A stretch of 61,097 nt of DNA from Lachnospiraceae bacterium UBA3316 (GTDB lineage: Bacteria > Bacillota > Clostridia > Lachnospirales > Lachnospiraceae), in NCBI GenBank assembly GCA_002361955.1, contig DESK01000040.1, positions 1 to 61,097 on the forward strand. The letters are read 5' to 3'. The notes below the pieces were generated by a model, which saw nothing but the letters and a program-made list of their open reading frames with translations, did no database searches and was not told the DNA's origin. A program made the position numbers and the translations under genes. Shown here one piece after another: positions 1 through 7,952 of this stretch. Position 1 is the stretch's first letter. Every line of letters begins with the position of its first letter.

Positions 1-246
1 GGTCTGGGATTTAGAGGTTCAAGGAAATCTACTCCATATGCGGCTCAGATGGCAGCAGAGACTGCTACAAAGGCTGCATTAGTACATGGTCTTAAGACTG
101 TAGATGTATTCGTGAAAGGACCTGGTTCAGGACGTGAGGCAGCCATTCGTGCGTTGTCAGCGTGCGGTCTGGAAGTAACAAGTATCAGGGACGTAACACC
201 TGTACCACATAACGGATGTCGCCCGCCAAAACGCAGAAGAGTCTAA
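1..246 (+). CDS. rpsK: 30S ribosomal protein S11 (5'-truncated by window edge)
   Basis: C-terminal 81 residues of ribosomal protein S11, open from base 1 in frame 1 with no start inside the window. S11 lies on the platform of the 30S subunit and contacts 16S rRNA near the E site. The visible residues include the family motifs STPYAAQMAAE, KGPGSGREAAIRAL and the basic tail PHNGCRPPKRRRV. It is followed 17 bases later by rpsD, as in the conserved rpsK-rpsD-rpoA-rplQ order of Firmicutes. Identification is secure; only the missing N-terminus is unknown. Confidence 0.97.
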   Translation, partial: GLGFRGSRKSTPYAAQMAAETATKAALVHGLKTVDVFVKGPGSGREAAIRALSACGLEVTSIRDVTPVPHNGCRPPKRRRV

Positions 247-263
247 TGAGGAGGTATTAGGAG

Positions 264-857
264 ATGGCAGTAAATAGAGTTCCTGTTCTGAAAAGATGCA
301 GATCACTTGGTTTAGATCCGGTTTATTTAGGAATTGATAAAAAGTCCACGAGAGAGCTGAGAAGGGCAAACCGCAAGATGAGCGAGTATGCTTTGCAGCT
401 CCGTGAGAAGCAGAAAGCAAAATTCATCTATGGCGTTCTGGAGAAGCCTTTCAGAAACTACTACAAAAAGGCTGAGAAGATGCCCGGCATGACAGGTACA
501 AACCTGATGGTAATGCTGGAGATGAGACTGGACAACGTAATCTTCCGTCTGGGCTTCGCAAGAACCAGAAGAGAGGCAAGACAGATCGTTGACCATAAGC
601 ATGTGCTGGTAAACGGCAAGCAGGTAAATATCCCGTCTTACCTGGTAAAGGCCGGCGACGTGGTAGAGATTAAAGAGAAATGCAAATCCATGCAGAGATA
701 TAAGGACATCACAGAGGTTACAGGCGGAAGACTCGTTCCGGAGTGGCTGGATTGTGATCCGGAAGCTCTGAAGGGTACTGTAAAAGAGGCACCGGCAAGA
801 GAGGCTATCGACGTACCGGTAGATGAGATGCTGATCGTCGAGCTGTATTCCAAATAA
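264..857 (+). CDS. rpsD: 30S ribosomal protein S4
   Basis: Full-length S4 (197 aa), a primary 16S rRNA-binding protein of the 30S body that nucleates assembly and helps decoding accuracy. The S4 RNA-binding domain is visible around residues 85-145 (MRLDNVIFRLGFARTRREAR and DHKHVLVNGKQVNIPS). The N-terminus lacks the four zinc-binding cysteines, so it is a zinc-independent (C-) type. The start is fixed by GGAGG at about 249-254. In many Firmicutes rpsD is a separate, autoregulated gene; here it sits in the ribosomal operon between rpsK and rpoA, the usual clostridial arrangement. Confidence 0.97.
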   Translation: MAVNRVPVLKRCRSLGLDPVYLGIDKKSTRELRRANRKMSEYALQLREKQKAKFIYGVLEKPFRNYYKKAEKMPGMTGTNLMVMLEMRLDNVIFRLGFARTRREARQIVDHKHVLVNGKQVNIPSYLVKAGDVVEIKEKCKSMQRYKDITEVTGGRLVPEWLDCDPEALKGTVKEAPAREAIDVPVDEMLIVELYSK

Positions 858-913
858 TCTGTAAAAAATAGAAACCCTCATAACCATGATAACCCAAAAG
901 GAGGGGCTTTATA

Positions 914-1873
914 GTGTTCGATTTTAACAGACCTAAAATTGAAATTGCTGAAATATCAGAAGATAAGAAATACGGCAGATTTGTTGTAGAGCCGCTGGAA
1001 AGAGGCTATGGAACGACTCTGGGCAATTCTCTCCGCAGGATTATGCTTTCTTCCTTACCTGGCGCAGCAGTGAGCCAGGTAAAGATCGAGGGCGTACTGC
1101 ATGAATTCAGTTCCATCCCCGGTGTGAAGGAAGATGTGACTGAGATCATCATGAATATCAAATCACTGGCGATTCAGAACAACAGTGAGACGAACGAGGC
1201 CAAGGTCGCCTATATCGAATTTGAGGGCGAAGGCGTTGTGACGGCTGCCGACATTCAGGTAGACCAGGACATCGTTATCATGAATCCGGATCAGGTCATT
1301 GCGACGCTCAATGGCGGCGCGGACAGCAAGCTGTACATGGAGCTGACCATTACAAAGGGCAGAGGCTATGTGAGCGCGGAGAAGGGAAAGACAGAGGATA
1401 TGCCCATTGGTGTGATCGCCGTAGACGCGATCTATACTCCGGTGGAGCGTGTGAACCTGACGGTGGCCAATACCCGTGTGGGCCAGGTGACCGACTATGA
1501 TAAGCTGACCTTGGATGTGTACACCAACGGCACCCTTGCGCCGGACGAGGCTGTGAGCCTGGCGGCAAAGGTACTCAGCGAGCATCTGAGCCTGTTTATC
1601 GACCTCTCTGAAAACGCGAAGTCCGCGGAGATCATGATCGAGAAGGAAGATAACGAGAAGGGGAAGGTTCTCGATATGAATATCGATGAGCTGGAGCTTT
1701 CCGTTCGTTCTTACAATTGCTTGAAGAGAGCCGGTATCAATACTGTGGCAGAGCTGTGCAACAGGACTTCAGAGGATATGATGAAGGTTCGTAACCTGGG
1801 CCGGAAATCCCTGGAGGAAGTATTAGGAAAACTGAAAGAGCTCGGTTTGGAGCTTAACGCAGGCGACGAATAG
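914..1873 (+). CDS. rpoA: DNA-directed RNA polymerase alpha subunit
   Basis: RNA polymerase alpha subunit, 319 aa. The N-terminal dimerisation and assembly domain spans about 1-230 (FVVEPLERGYGTTLGNSLRR). The C-terminal DNA/activator-binding domain follows from about 250 (ELSVRSYNCLKRAGINTVAEL, with the NLGRKSLEEV helix). The start is GTG at 914, chosen because AAAAGGAGGGG sits 8-15 bases upstream and the protein begins with the conserved FDFNRPKIE. It is co-transcribed with rpsD upstream. The gap to rplQ is about 200 bases, unusually long for this operon, and holds an intergenic repeat. Confidence 0.97.
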   Translation: MFDFNRPKIEIAEISEDKKYGRFVVEPLERGYGTTLGNSLRRIMLSSLPGAAVSQVKIEGVLHEFSSIPGVKEDVTEIIMNIKSLAIQNNSETNEAKVAYIEFEGEGVVTAADIQVDQDIVIMNPDQVIATLNGGADSKLYMELTITKGRGYVSAEKGKTEDMPIGVIAVDAIYTPVERVNLTVANTRVGQVTDYDKLTLDVYTNGTLAPDEAVSLAAKVLSEHLSLFIDLSENAKSAEIMIEKEDNEKGKVLDMNIDELELSVRSYNCLKRAGINTVAELCNRTSEDMMKVRNLGRKSLEEVLGKLKELGLELNAGDE

Positions 1874-1956
1874 AAAGTCTGCAAATGAAACAGATATGAC
1901 TGCTGACGCAGTCATCATGCATGAAAACCCGTCCGATATCCATGGCCCTATGCGTG

Positions 1957-2022
1957 TAAACACGCTCCGGTTCATGGCTGCCGTCCGGGGCTTTCATAGT
2001 AGCACATTATGGAATTAAGCGC
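1957..2022. repeat. Intergenic repeat family B, copy 1 (rpoA-rplQ gap)
   Basis: This stretch shares AAACAC, then CATGGCTGCCGTCCGGG, then CTTTC, and a later TTAAGCGCC with the stretch at 27483-27574. The order is the same but the spacing differs. Both copies are intergenic. Nothing here encodes protein. It may be a dispersed structured element or a remnant of one; its effect on rplQ expression is unknown. Confidence 0.5.
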
Positions 2023-2079
2023 CCGCGGAGTAAGCCCGATGTGTGTCCGCCGGCGTTCCACAAATGGAGGAAAAGAATC

Positions 2080-2616
2080 ATGGCAGGTTATAGAAAACTT
2101 AGCAGAACAGCAAGCCAGAGAAAGGCTTTGATCAGAGGTCAGGTAACAGCGCTGATCCAGAATGGAAAGATCGTTACCACAGAGGCAAAGGCAAAAGAGA
2201 TCCGTAAAGTAGCAGAGCATCTCATCGCAATGGCAGTGAGAGAGCGCGACAACTACGAGACCGTTACCGTTACCGCAAAGGTTCCCCGCAAGGATAAGGA
2301 CGGCAAGAGAGTGAAAGAAGTAGTAGACGGCAAGAAAGTAACCGTTTACGATGAGGTTCAGAAGGAGATCCGCAAAGATATGCCTTCCAGGCTTCATGCA
2401 AGAAGAGAGATGCAGAAGGTTCTCTACACCGTAAAAGAGGTTCCCACCGAGAACGCGGGCAAGAAGAGAAATACAAAGGAAGTAGATCTGGCTGAGAAGC
2501 TTTTCACTGAGATCGCTCCCAAGTATGCAGACCGCAACGGCGGTTACACCAGAATCGTCAAGATCGGCCTTCGCCGCGGCGACGCTGCTATGGAGGTTCT
2601 CTTAGAGCTGGTATAA
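2080..2616 (+). CDS. rplQ: 50S ribosomal protein L17, with internal insertion
   Basis: Ribosomal protein L17, a 50S component near the exit tunnel. The start at 2080 (MAGYRKLSRTASQRKA) is preceded by ATGGAGGAAAAG; an upstream in-frame GTG adds 13 unlikely residues. The usual core is present at both ends (ALIRGQVTAL, TTEAKAKEIR, GGYTRIVKIGLRRGD, LLELV). The protein is 178 aa against about 120-130 aa in Bacillus or E. coli. The excess comes from a charged insertion at about residues 58-105, rich in K, D and V, before SRLHARREMQ, and a smaller one at about 118-130. The insert continues the reading frame cleanly, so it looks like a lineage trait rather than damage. Confidence 0.96.
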   Translation: MAGYRKLSRTASQRKALIRGQVTALIQNGKIVTTEAKAKEIRKVAEHLIAMAVRERDNYETVTVTAKVPRKDKDGKRVKEVVDGKKVTVYDEVQKEIRKDMPSRLHARREMQKVLYTVKEVPTENAGKKRNTKEVDLAEKLFTEIAPKYADRNGGYTRIVKIGLRRGDAAMEVLLELV

Positions 2617-2642
2617 CATACAGGATATCGAGAAATGAAGGT

Positions 2643-2680
2643 CCCATAGGGTTGAGAAATCAATCTGTGGGGCTTTTCTT
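2643..2680 (+). terminator. Rho-independent terminator after rplQ
   Basis: CCCATAG (2643-2649) pairs with CTGTGGG (2665-2671, one G-U), followed by GCTTTTCTT. It ends the rpsK-rplQ transcript just before the tRNA-Trp promoter. Confidence 0.65.
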
Positions 2681-2713
2681 ATAGGCGGAGGTTAGAGAGA
2701 GTGCAAAAACAGA

Positions 2714-2742
2714 TTGACTTTTTCGGCGGCACATGCTATAAA
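2714..2742 (+). promoter_or_regulatory. Sigma-A promoter of tRNA-Trp
   Basis: TTGACT at 2714-2719, a 17-base spacer, and TATAAA at 2737-2742, about 18 bases before the mature tRNA 5' end. Confidence 0.75.
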
Positions 2743-2760
2743 TATAAGGTACATTCGTAA

Positions 2761-2831
2761 AGGGGATTGGTCAAATGGTATGACAGGAGTCTCCAAAACT
2801 CTTAGCGGGAGTTCGATTCTCTCATCCCCTG
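2761..2831 (+). tRNA. trnW: tRNA-Trp (anticodon CCA)
   Basis: The cloverleaf can be folded by hand. The acceptor AGGGGAT (2761-2767) pairs with ATCCCCT (2824-2830). The D-arm is GTC/GAC, and the anticodon stem GGAGT/ACTCT encloses the loop CTCCAAA. The T-arm GGGAG/CTCTC encloses TTCGATT. The anticodon CCA reads UGG, and the discriminator base is G. The 3' CCA is not encoded. It has its own promoter and terminator, so it is a single-gene transcription unit. Confidence 0.93.
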
Positions 2832-2839
2832 TTAAAAAG

Positions 2840-2867
2840 GCCCGGAATTTCCGGGCTATTTCTATTT
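2840..2867 (+). terminator. Terminator after tRNA-Trp
   Basis: GCCCGG (2840-2845), a short AATTT loop, CCGGGC (2851-2856), then TATTTCTATTT. It is immediately downstream of the tRNA. Confidence 0.75.
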
Positions 2868-2922
2868 CCGCGGGCAATGAGCCAAGTGCCGTGCCTGTAC
2901 GAACATTTGGCGAATGCCGCGA

Positions 2923-2962
2923 GAGTCCACAAGCCTGCTGCCAGCAGCAGGCTTGTGGACTC
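2923..2962. repeat. Perfect 18-bp inverted repeat
   Basis: GAGTCCACAAGCCTGCTG (2923-2940) is followed by the loop CCAG and its exact reverse complement (2945-2962). The element lies between the tRNA-Trp terminator and the 3' end of the convergent AAA+ gene. There is no adjacent T-run on the plus strand; instead two copies of GTGTTGCATTTT follow. It could act as a convergent-transcription barrier or be the scar of an inserted element. Confidence 0.8.
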
Positions 2963-3104
2963 GTGTTGCATTTTGTGTTGCATTTTTAAGTCATTCGACT
3001 CATCCTAAATGGATAGCAACAAAAGCTTCAATTTTACAGATAGCGTTAAAAACGCAGTGTCTTGTACTGGTTTCCAGCACTATCTTTTTGAGATCTTTTA
3101 AATC

Positions 3105-4589
3105 CTATCCCAGCAGTTTCTTTACCATCTCTCCGTCAAAGATGACTCTTGGCACGTGGTTTACCTCAATCTGATAGAGGGCGTTGGCCGCCAGGTGCTC
3201 CGCCGCCTGCTCCAGGTCACGGATCCCGCTGGTATCCGCGTAGGTTTTGATCACTGCGTCCAGGGCTTCTTCTGATACAACGCACTCTTCCTGGCGCATA
3301 TTCATGCGTTTCAATACCTTCGGCAGCGCATAGCGGGAGAAAATGATTTTCTTTTCGTCCGCCGTATAGTCCGGAATGTCAATCACAGCAAAACGGGACA
3401 TCAGGGGAGCGCTGATCAGGGATTTATCGTTGGCAGTGGCGATGGGATAGACGCCCGCTGTGGGAACCATACACTCCATGTAGTTGTCCGTGAATCCCAG
3501 GTTGTCCAGGAGGGTCAAGAGTACATCGGCAGGATTGCCGTTGCCCTTACCGGAGGCTGCTTTGTCCAGCTCGTTGATGATAAAGACCAGGTTGGAAGCG
3601 CCGGCCATGGAAAAGGCCTCCATGATGATACCGGGCTTCGCGTTGGCGTAGATGCGGGAGCTTCCGGTGAGCTGCTCCGGGTCGTTGATGGAGCTCATAT
3701 CCAGGGTCGTCCAAGGGAGCTTCAAAATTCGGGCCACGGCATAGGCTACCTGGGATTTTCCTGTCCCGGCAGGGCCTGCCAGCAGGATGCCGTAGGCCGG
3801 GAGGGTGTGGGTGCGGTTGATCTGGATGACGGTTTCGATAATCCGCTGTTTCACCTGCTCCATGCCGTACAGCTCCTCATCCAGGATGCGCCTGGCTTCC
3901 TGGGGATCGATGGACTCAAAGTAGTTGTTTTTCCACTGGATATTCATCATGATCGACAGGGCCCGCTGGGCGTGGCGGCGCTCCTCAGGCGTGACCTCGT
4001 GGGAGCGGGCCACAGCCAGGTTTCTTCTGGCCCAGAGGCGGATATTGTCCGGCAGGGTCCTTCCGGCGCAGGTAATAAAGTCGGTGATGCTCTGGAGGCT
4101 AGTCAGCTTCATGCTGTCGCCTGTCTCGTCCTGATCCTCGTCCTCCGGCTCATCTGTGGGAGCGCAGCTTGCGAACAGGCGCTCGATCATAAACTGAAGG
4201 AAGCCGTCCTCAGCGGAGAGCTTTGTGCCGCCGCCAAAGGCGATTTCACGGATCTTGTAAACCGCATAACCCTCTTCGCGGTTCTGGCCGGAAAGGCGCA
4301 CATGGATGTGGTTTTCCCCCAGCCAGCGCAGAAGACTGACAAAGCGGGCGTCTATCTGCAGGATGTCGGCGGAAATATTTCCGTACTCTTTATCAAATAC
4401 AAAGGCCGTTCCCTTGACGGGATTTGTGAAAATACCGCAGGAATGATGGGAAAAAGGCTGTATGCGGTTGTCCAGAAGCAGAATCGGCTTTTCTGGGGAA
4501 GCGAATGCCTCATCCGAGCGGAATACAGTATAGGTACATGCGGCGGGGCCGCTTGCGTCAGCAGTGTTTTTAAAATCAAATACTGGCAT
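3105..4589 (-). CDS. Lon-like AAA+ ATPase without protease domain
   Basis: A 494-aa cytoplasmic AAA+ protein. Residues 1-200 are unrecognised, with an acidic linker (DEPEDEDQDETGD) at about 146-158. An AAA+ module resembling that of Lon follows from about 235. It has YGMEQVKQRIIE, Walker A GPAGTGKS (272-279), a Walker B region FIINELDK (336-343), sensor 1 ATAND (384-388), an arginine-finger candidate in SRF (399) and the C-terminal lid GIRDLEQAAEHLA. The protein ends there: neither the Lon N-terminal substrate domain nor the Ser-Lys S16 protease follows. In Lon the Walker B core is DE; here it is NE, so the magnesium-coordinating Asp is replaced while the catalytic Glu is kept. AAAGGAG precedes the ATG. 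It probably remodels or unfolds a partner; the target is unknown. Confidence 0.8.
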   Translation of the reverse strand: MPVFDFKNTADASGPAACTYTVFRSDEAFASPEKPILLLDNRIQPFSHHSCGIFTNPVKGTAFVFDKEYGNISADILQIDARFVSLLRWLGENHIHVRLSGQNREEGYAVYKIREIAFGGGTKLSAEDGFLQFMIERLFASCAPTDEPEDEDQDETGDSMKLTSLQSITDFITCAGRTLPDNIRLWARRNLAVARSHEVTPEERRHAQRALSIMMNIQWKNNYFESIDPQEARRILDEELYGMEQVKQRIIETVIQINRTHTLPAYGILLAGPAGTGKSQVAYAVARILKLPWTTLDMSSINDPEQLTGSSRIYANAKPGIIMEAFSMAGASNLVFIINELDKAASGKGNGNPADVLLTLLDNLGFTDNYMECMVPTAGVYPIATANDKSLISAPLMSRFAVIDIPDYTADEKKIIFSRYALPKVLKRMNMRQEECVVSEEALDAVIKTYADTSGIRDLEQAAEHLAANALYQIEVNHVPRVIFDGEMVKKLLG

Positions 4590-4746
4590 AAGTCAAACTC
4601 CTTTCGTAATCACCGACATCATACCACATTTACCGGGAAAATGTGCATAAAAAGTTGCGGAGGGAGAAATACTGTGGATAATTATCACCGGGGTCTTTGA
4701 AATGTTTCAATGAAGAACAATATGGTTCCCAGGGTCAGGTCAACCC

Positions 4747-4775
4747 TTGCCAATCATGTATGTAACGATTATAAT
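4747..4775 (+). promoter_or_regulatory. Sigma-A promoter
   Basis: TTGCCA (4747-4752), a 17-base spacer and TATAAT (4770-4775), upstream of the short reading frame at 4822. The promoter looks intact although the gene it serves is only a remnant. Confidence 0.65.
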
Positions 4776-4821
4776 ATAAATAAAAGAAGGCAGGAAGAAT
4801 GAGAAATGGAGATTGGATTAT

Positions 4822-4998
4822 ATGACATTGCAGATGAATTATCAGGAAAAGTATGAACAGGGAATTGAACAGGGAAATAAGCAGTCTGCTTTAAGAATGA
4901 TCAAAGCCGGAAAGCTGTCTCCGGAGGATATTGCATTGTATTCTGATCTTACCGTGGAGCAGGTAGTTGAGCTGGAAAAGGAATTGCAGTCTGCGTAG
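4822..4998 (+). pseudogene. C-terminal remnant, Rpn/PD-(D/E)XK nuclease-type
   Basis: A 58-residue reading frame. The text EKYEQGIEQGNKQSALRMI, followed by a short helical pair with EDIALYSDLTVEQVVELEK, is typical of the extreme C-terminus of Rpn-family recombination-promoting nucleases (the YhgA-like transposase_31 group). The nuclease core is absent upstream. The start is uncertain: ATG 4822 has GGAG at about 4807-4810, and a TTG at 4813 is also in frame. It is either a decayed gene that kept its promoter and terminator, or a free-standing small protein made from that tail. The former seems likelier. Confidence 0.5.
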
Positions 4999-5063
4999 AT
5001 GAAATCCGGCAGATGAGGCTGAAATCATTTGCCGATCAAAACAAGTAAACATCAAATGATTAG

Positions 5064-5104
5064 AAAACGCTGTTTTATGCATTGTGGATAAAACAGCGTT
5101 TTTC
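5064..5104 (+). terminator. Rho-independent terminator
   Basis: AACGCTGTTTTA pairs with TAAAACAGCGTT around the loop TGCATTGTGGA, followed by TTTC. The A-rich 5' flank would also let it work for minus-strand transcripts. Confidence 0.75.
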
Positions 5105-5220
5105 AGGTATAACCTTACAGATTGCATCTCAAAACCGGAAGTGATACAATACCATAAAGCCTGAGGGCGAGAGATGAAAACATAGCTTTGCGGTTTTAGA
5201 AGGGAGATAGTAACAGGAAA

Positions 5221-6108
5221 ATGATAGAAGTCATGTTTGGGGAAAGTGAGGCCGGTTCGATGAAGTGCGCGAAGAGCCGGAAAGCAGTTATAAGCGGAGA
5301 GGATGGGCCGACGGCCATTTTTGGGAACGCGGCTTTGCTGCCTCCCAGGGAAGCGTGGATCCCTATTCCGGGCCATGCGGGGGAGGTGGTCTGCCTGGCC
5401 TATATGCTGGATGTGGGGGATATCCGAGAGGAGTTTGACAGTGCGTACCGTCAGGAGCTGATTCTGTCCATGTATCTGCAGAGCGGGTGGAATTCTTCCA
5501 AGAGATTCCGTCAGGAACTGACAGAGGGAATCCGAAGAAATATCCGTGAATACAGGCGGCTGATGGAGTTTATGGAAAACGGGGAACCGGTGCGCATCTG
5601 GTATAGCCAGACGCCCTATTCGCTCTGCGGCTTGTACTGGCTGTGCAGCCGGATGGACGGGCAGGAGCAGGAGGTGTATGCCGTGGAAATGCCTCCATAT
5701 ACAGAATGTTCTGACGGCGTCATCATCACCCATCACAGCTGGGGGAATGTGGAGGCAGAAAAATTCAGTACCTTTTTAAAGTATCAGCGGAGGCTGTCCG
5801 CGAATGAGCGGAGAATGCTTGGCTCGAAATGGATGGAGCTGACAGAGGATAACAGCCCCCTGCGCGCGGTTGTGAACGGGGAGCTGGTCGGTGTTCCGGA
5901 GGATTTTTATGATTTTCTGATTTTAAGGGAGATCACGGAGGCACCGGTAAAAGAAGCCAGGCTGATCGGAGATATTCTGGGAAAATATCCCCTCCAGGTA
6001 GGGGACTGGTGGTATGCCTTCCGGATAGAGCAGATGATACGTGCCGGGAAAATCCGGGTGCTGCAGGATGCGAAGCAGAAATATACACGGATGATTTGCA
6101 GAGGCTGA
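5221..6108 (+). CDS. DUF1835/DUF3658-like protein
   Basis: A 295-aa soluble protein with no signal peptide or membrane segment. The first residues (MIEVMFGESEAGSMK) match the opening strand and glycine loop of the DUF1835 family. The C-terminal 60 residues (ARLIGDILGKYPLQVGDWWY, then a short helix ending IRAGKIRVL) resemble the DUF3658 winged-helix-like module that usually follows it. The function of these families is not established. AGGGAG lies upstream of ATG 5221. A GNAT acetyltransferase follows 128 bases later on the same strand and may be co-transcribed. The assignment rests on remembered family motifs and should be confirmed by a profile search. Confidence 0.6.
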   Translation: MIEVMFGESEAGSMKCAKSRKAVISGEDGPTAIFGNAALLPPREAWIPIPGHAGEVVCLAYMLDVGDIREEFDSAYRQELILSMYLQSGWNSSKRFRQELTEGIRRNIREYRRLMEFMENGEPVRIWYSQTPYSLCGLYWLCSRMDGQEQEVYAVEMPPYTECSDGVIITHHSWGNVEAEKFSTFLKYQRRLSANERRMLGSKWMELTEDNSPLRAVVNGELVGVPEDFYDFLILREITEAPVKEARLIGDILGKYPLQVGDWWYAFRIEQMIRAGKIRVLQDAKQKYTRMICRG

Positions 6109-6236
6109 ACAGAGGTTTTGCAGATTCCACATTTTCAGGAGGATGGTGGGAGCGGCGTGCCCGGAACAATCCGTAAACCAGGTTTGATACCTGAGCGGAT
6201 ACGAATTTTACAATAAAAGAAACCAAGGACAAAGAG

Positions 6237-7058
6237 ATGGACAGGATATGGATAGAGATCGGAGAGCAGTATCAGGACAGCGCGTACCGCAGAATGGTGG
6301 AGCGCCTGCGGGCGGAGGGAATCCAGGTGTGTCGGATGCGGAGGGAAGAAAGGGAAGCCCATTCCCTGCTTCTGACGGACAGCCAGGAGCTGGCAGACTG
6401 GGCCGCCGGGAGAAACCTGGCCTGCGCAGGCTATGAGCCACCGGACACGGAAATACGCCTCACCCGCGTGGATATGGTGGTCCAGAGCTTAGAAGAGCTG
6501 GATGGGGCGTTTTTTGACCTGATCTACAGGCGTTATCATGGGATTCCTTGGACGATCGCCCGGACGGAGCGGCTGGTGATCCGGGAGAGTGTTCCGGAGG
6601 ATTTTGACGCCCTCTATGATATGTACGGGGAGCCCGGGGCAGCAGATTACATGCCGGGGATGGAAAGAGGAAAGGAAGAAGAGAGGGAGCTGTTTACAGC
6701 CTACATTCGCCGGGTATATCCCTTTTATTCTTATGGGCTCTGGACGGTGCTGGAAAAGAGCAGCGGAAGGCTTGTGGGGCGGGCAGGCGTCGAAAATGGG
6801 ACGTATCAGAACAGCCCGGTGCTGGAGATCGGATATCTGATAGGCAGGGACTATCAGCGGCAGGGGTACGGGCTGGAAGCTGTGGCTGCCATAAAGGAAT
6901 ACGCCTTTACGGCGCTGGGGGCAGAGGAGCTGTACGCTTTTATCCACAGGGACAACACAGCCTCCCGGAGGCTGGCCCGCCGGGCCGGTTTCCTGCCTGT
7001 GGAGGAGGCAGGGGAAATAGAAGTTCTTTCTTGTACTGCCTCCGGGGGAGTGGTATAA
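6237..7058 (+). CDS. GNAT-family N-acetyltransferase with extra N-terminal domain
   Basis: A 273-aa cytoplasmic protein. The first 100 residues are unassigned, a small alpha/beta-looking segment (LLLTDSQELADWAAGRN). From about residue 108 a GNAT fold of the RimJ/RimL type is clear: TERLVIRESVPEDFDALYDM opens it, GYLIGRDYQRQGYGLEA supplies the acetyl-CoA pyrophosphate loop (Q/R-x-x-G-x-G/A), and FIHRDNTASRRLARRAGF closes it. It would transfer acetyl from acetyl-CoA to an amine, possibly a protein N-terminus or antibiotic; the substrate is unknown. Its last codons overlap a promoter for the ECF genes. Confidence 0.8.
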   Translation: MDRIWIEIGEQYQDSAYRRMVERLRAEGIQVCRMRREEREAHSLLLTDSQELADWAAGRNLACAGYEPPDTEIRLTRVDMVVQSLEELDGAFFDLIYRRYHGIPWTIARTERLVIRESVPEDFDALYDMYGEPGAADYMPGMERGKEEERELFTAYIRRVYPFYSYGLWTVLEKSSGRLVGRAGVENGTYQNSPVLEIGYLIGRDYQRQGYGLEAVAAIKEYAFTALGAEELYAFIHRDNTASRRLARRAGFLPVEEAGEIEVLSCTASGGVV

Positions 7059-7059
7059 T
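7031..7059 (+). promoter_or_regulatory. Promoter of ecfA1-ecfA2-ecfT-truA
   Basis: TTGTAC (7031-7036), a 17-base spacer and TATAAT (7054-7059), inside the last codons of the GNAT gene and 33 bases before ecfA1. Confidence 0.55.
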
Positions 7060-7091
7060 CAAACCATTAGTGCGCCGGAAGGAGGAAGCAC

Positions 7092-7952
7092 ATGGGATTT
7101 ATTAAGGGCAGAAAGCTTGTCTATGAATATAAAAAATACAATGAAGAGGGCGGTATCGAATCTGTGAACCGCGCGGTGGACGGCGTGGATCTGGACGTGG
7201 AGAGGGGAGACTTTATCGCGATCCTGGGGCATAATGGCTCCGGGAAATCCACCCTGGCAAAACATATCAACGCCCTGCTGGTGCCCAGCGGCGGAACCCT
7301 CTATGTGAATGGAAAGGATACTGCCAAAGAAGAAAATATCTGGGATGTGCGCCAGACGGCAGGGATGGTGTTTCAGAACCCGGACAACCAGATCATTGGC
7401 ACCGTGGTGGAGGAGGATGTGGGCTTTGGCCCTGAAAATATGGGGGTTCCCACAGAGGAAATATGGGAGCGGGTGGAGGAGAGCCTGAAATCCGTAGGAA
7501 TGTGGAAATACCGAAAAGCGTCTCCGAACAGACTGTCCGGCGGACAGAAGCAGAGGGTGGCGATCGCAGGCGTGGTGGCAATGCATCCCAAGTGTATTGT
7601 GCTGGATGAGCCCACGGCCATGCTGGATCCTGTGGGGCGCAAGGAAGTGATCCGCGCTGTGCGCGCGCTGAATATGGTGGAGGACGTCACCGTACTTCTG
7701 ATCACTCACTATATGGAAGAGGTCATTTACGCAGATAAGGTTCTTGTGATGGATGGGGGAAAGGTCGTGATGCAGGGGACGCCCTGTGAGATTTTCTCCC
7801 AGGTGGAAAAGCTGAAAGGCTATCGGCTGGACGTCCCGCAGGTGACACTTTTGGCCCATGAATTGAAGAAATCCGGCCTGCCTTTGGAGGACGGAATCCT
7901 GACAGCAGAAGAGTTGGTGGAAGCATTATGTCAATTAAGATCGAACATGTAA
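7092..7952 (+). CDS. ecfA1: ECF transporter ATPase A1
   Basis: First ATPase of the group II energy-coupling factor module, which powers uptake of vitamins and other micronutrients through interchangeable S components. The 286-aa protein shows Walker A GHNGSGKST, Q-loop VFQNPDNQ, signature LSGGQKQR, Walker B CIVLDEPTAML and the H-loop ITHY. The VFQNPDNQI context is typical of EcfA. The start has GGAGG upstream. Its 3' end overlaps ecfA2 by 25 bases, suggesting translational coupling. No S component is encoded in the window, as expected for a shared group II module. Confidence 0.93.
   Translation: MGFIKGRKLVYEYKKYNEEGGIESVNRAVDGVDLDVERGDFIAILGHNGSGKSTLAKHINALLVPSGGTLYVNGKDTAKEENIWDVRQTAGMVFQNPDNQIIGTVVEEDVGFGPENMGVPTEEIWERVEESLKSVGMWKYRKASPNRLSGGQKQRVAIAGVVAMHPKCIVLDEPTAMLDPVGRKEVIRAVRALNMVEDVTVLLITHYMEEVIYADKVLVMDGGKVVMQGTPCEIFSQVEKLKGYRLDVPQVTLLAHELKKSGLPLEDGILTAEELVEALCQLRSNM

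Noticed and set aside
2812..3004. TTCGATTCTCTCATCC in the tRNA-Trp 3' end resembles TTCGACTCATCC at about 2993-3004, as an att site pair would
   Set aside because: The match is short and gapped, no integrase is nearby, and the AAA+ gene has no sign of a mobile element.
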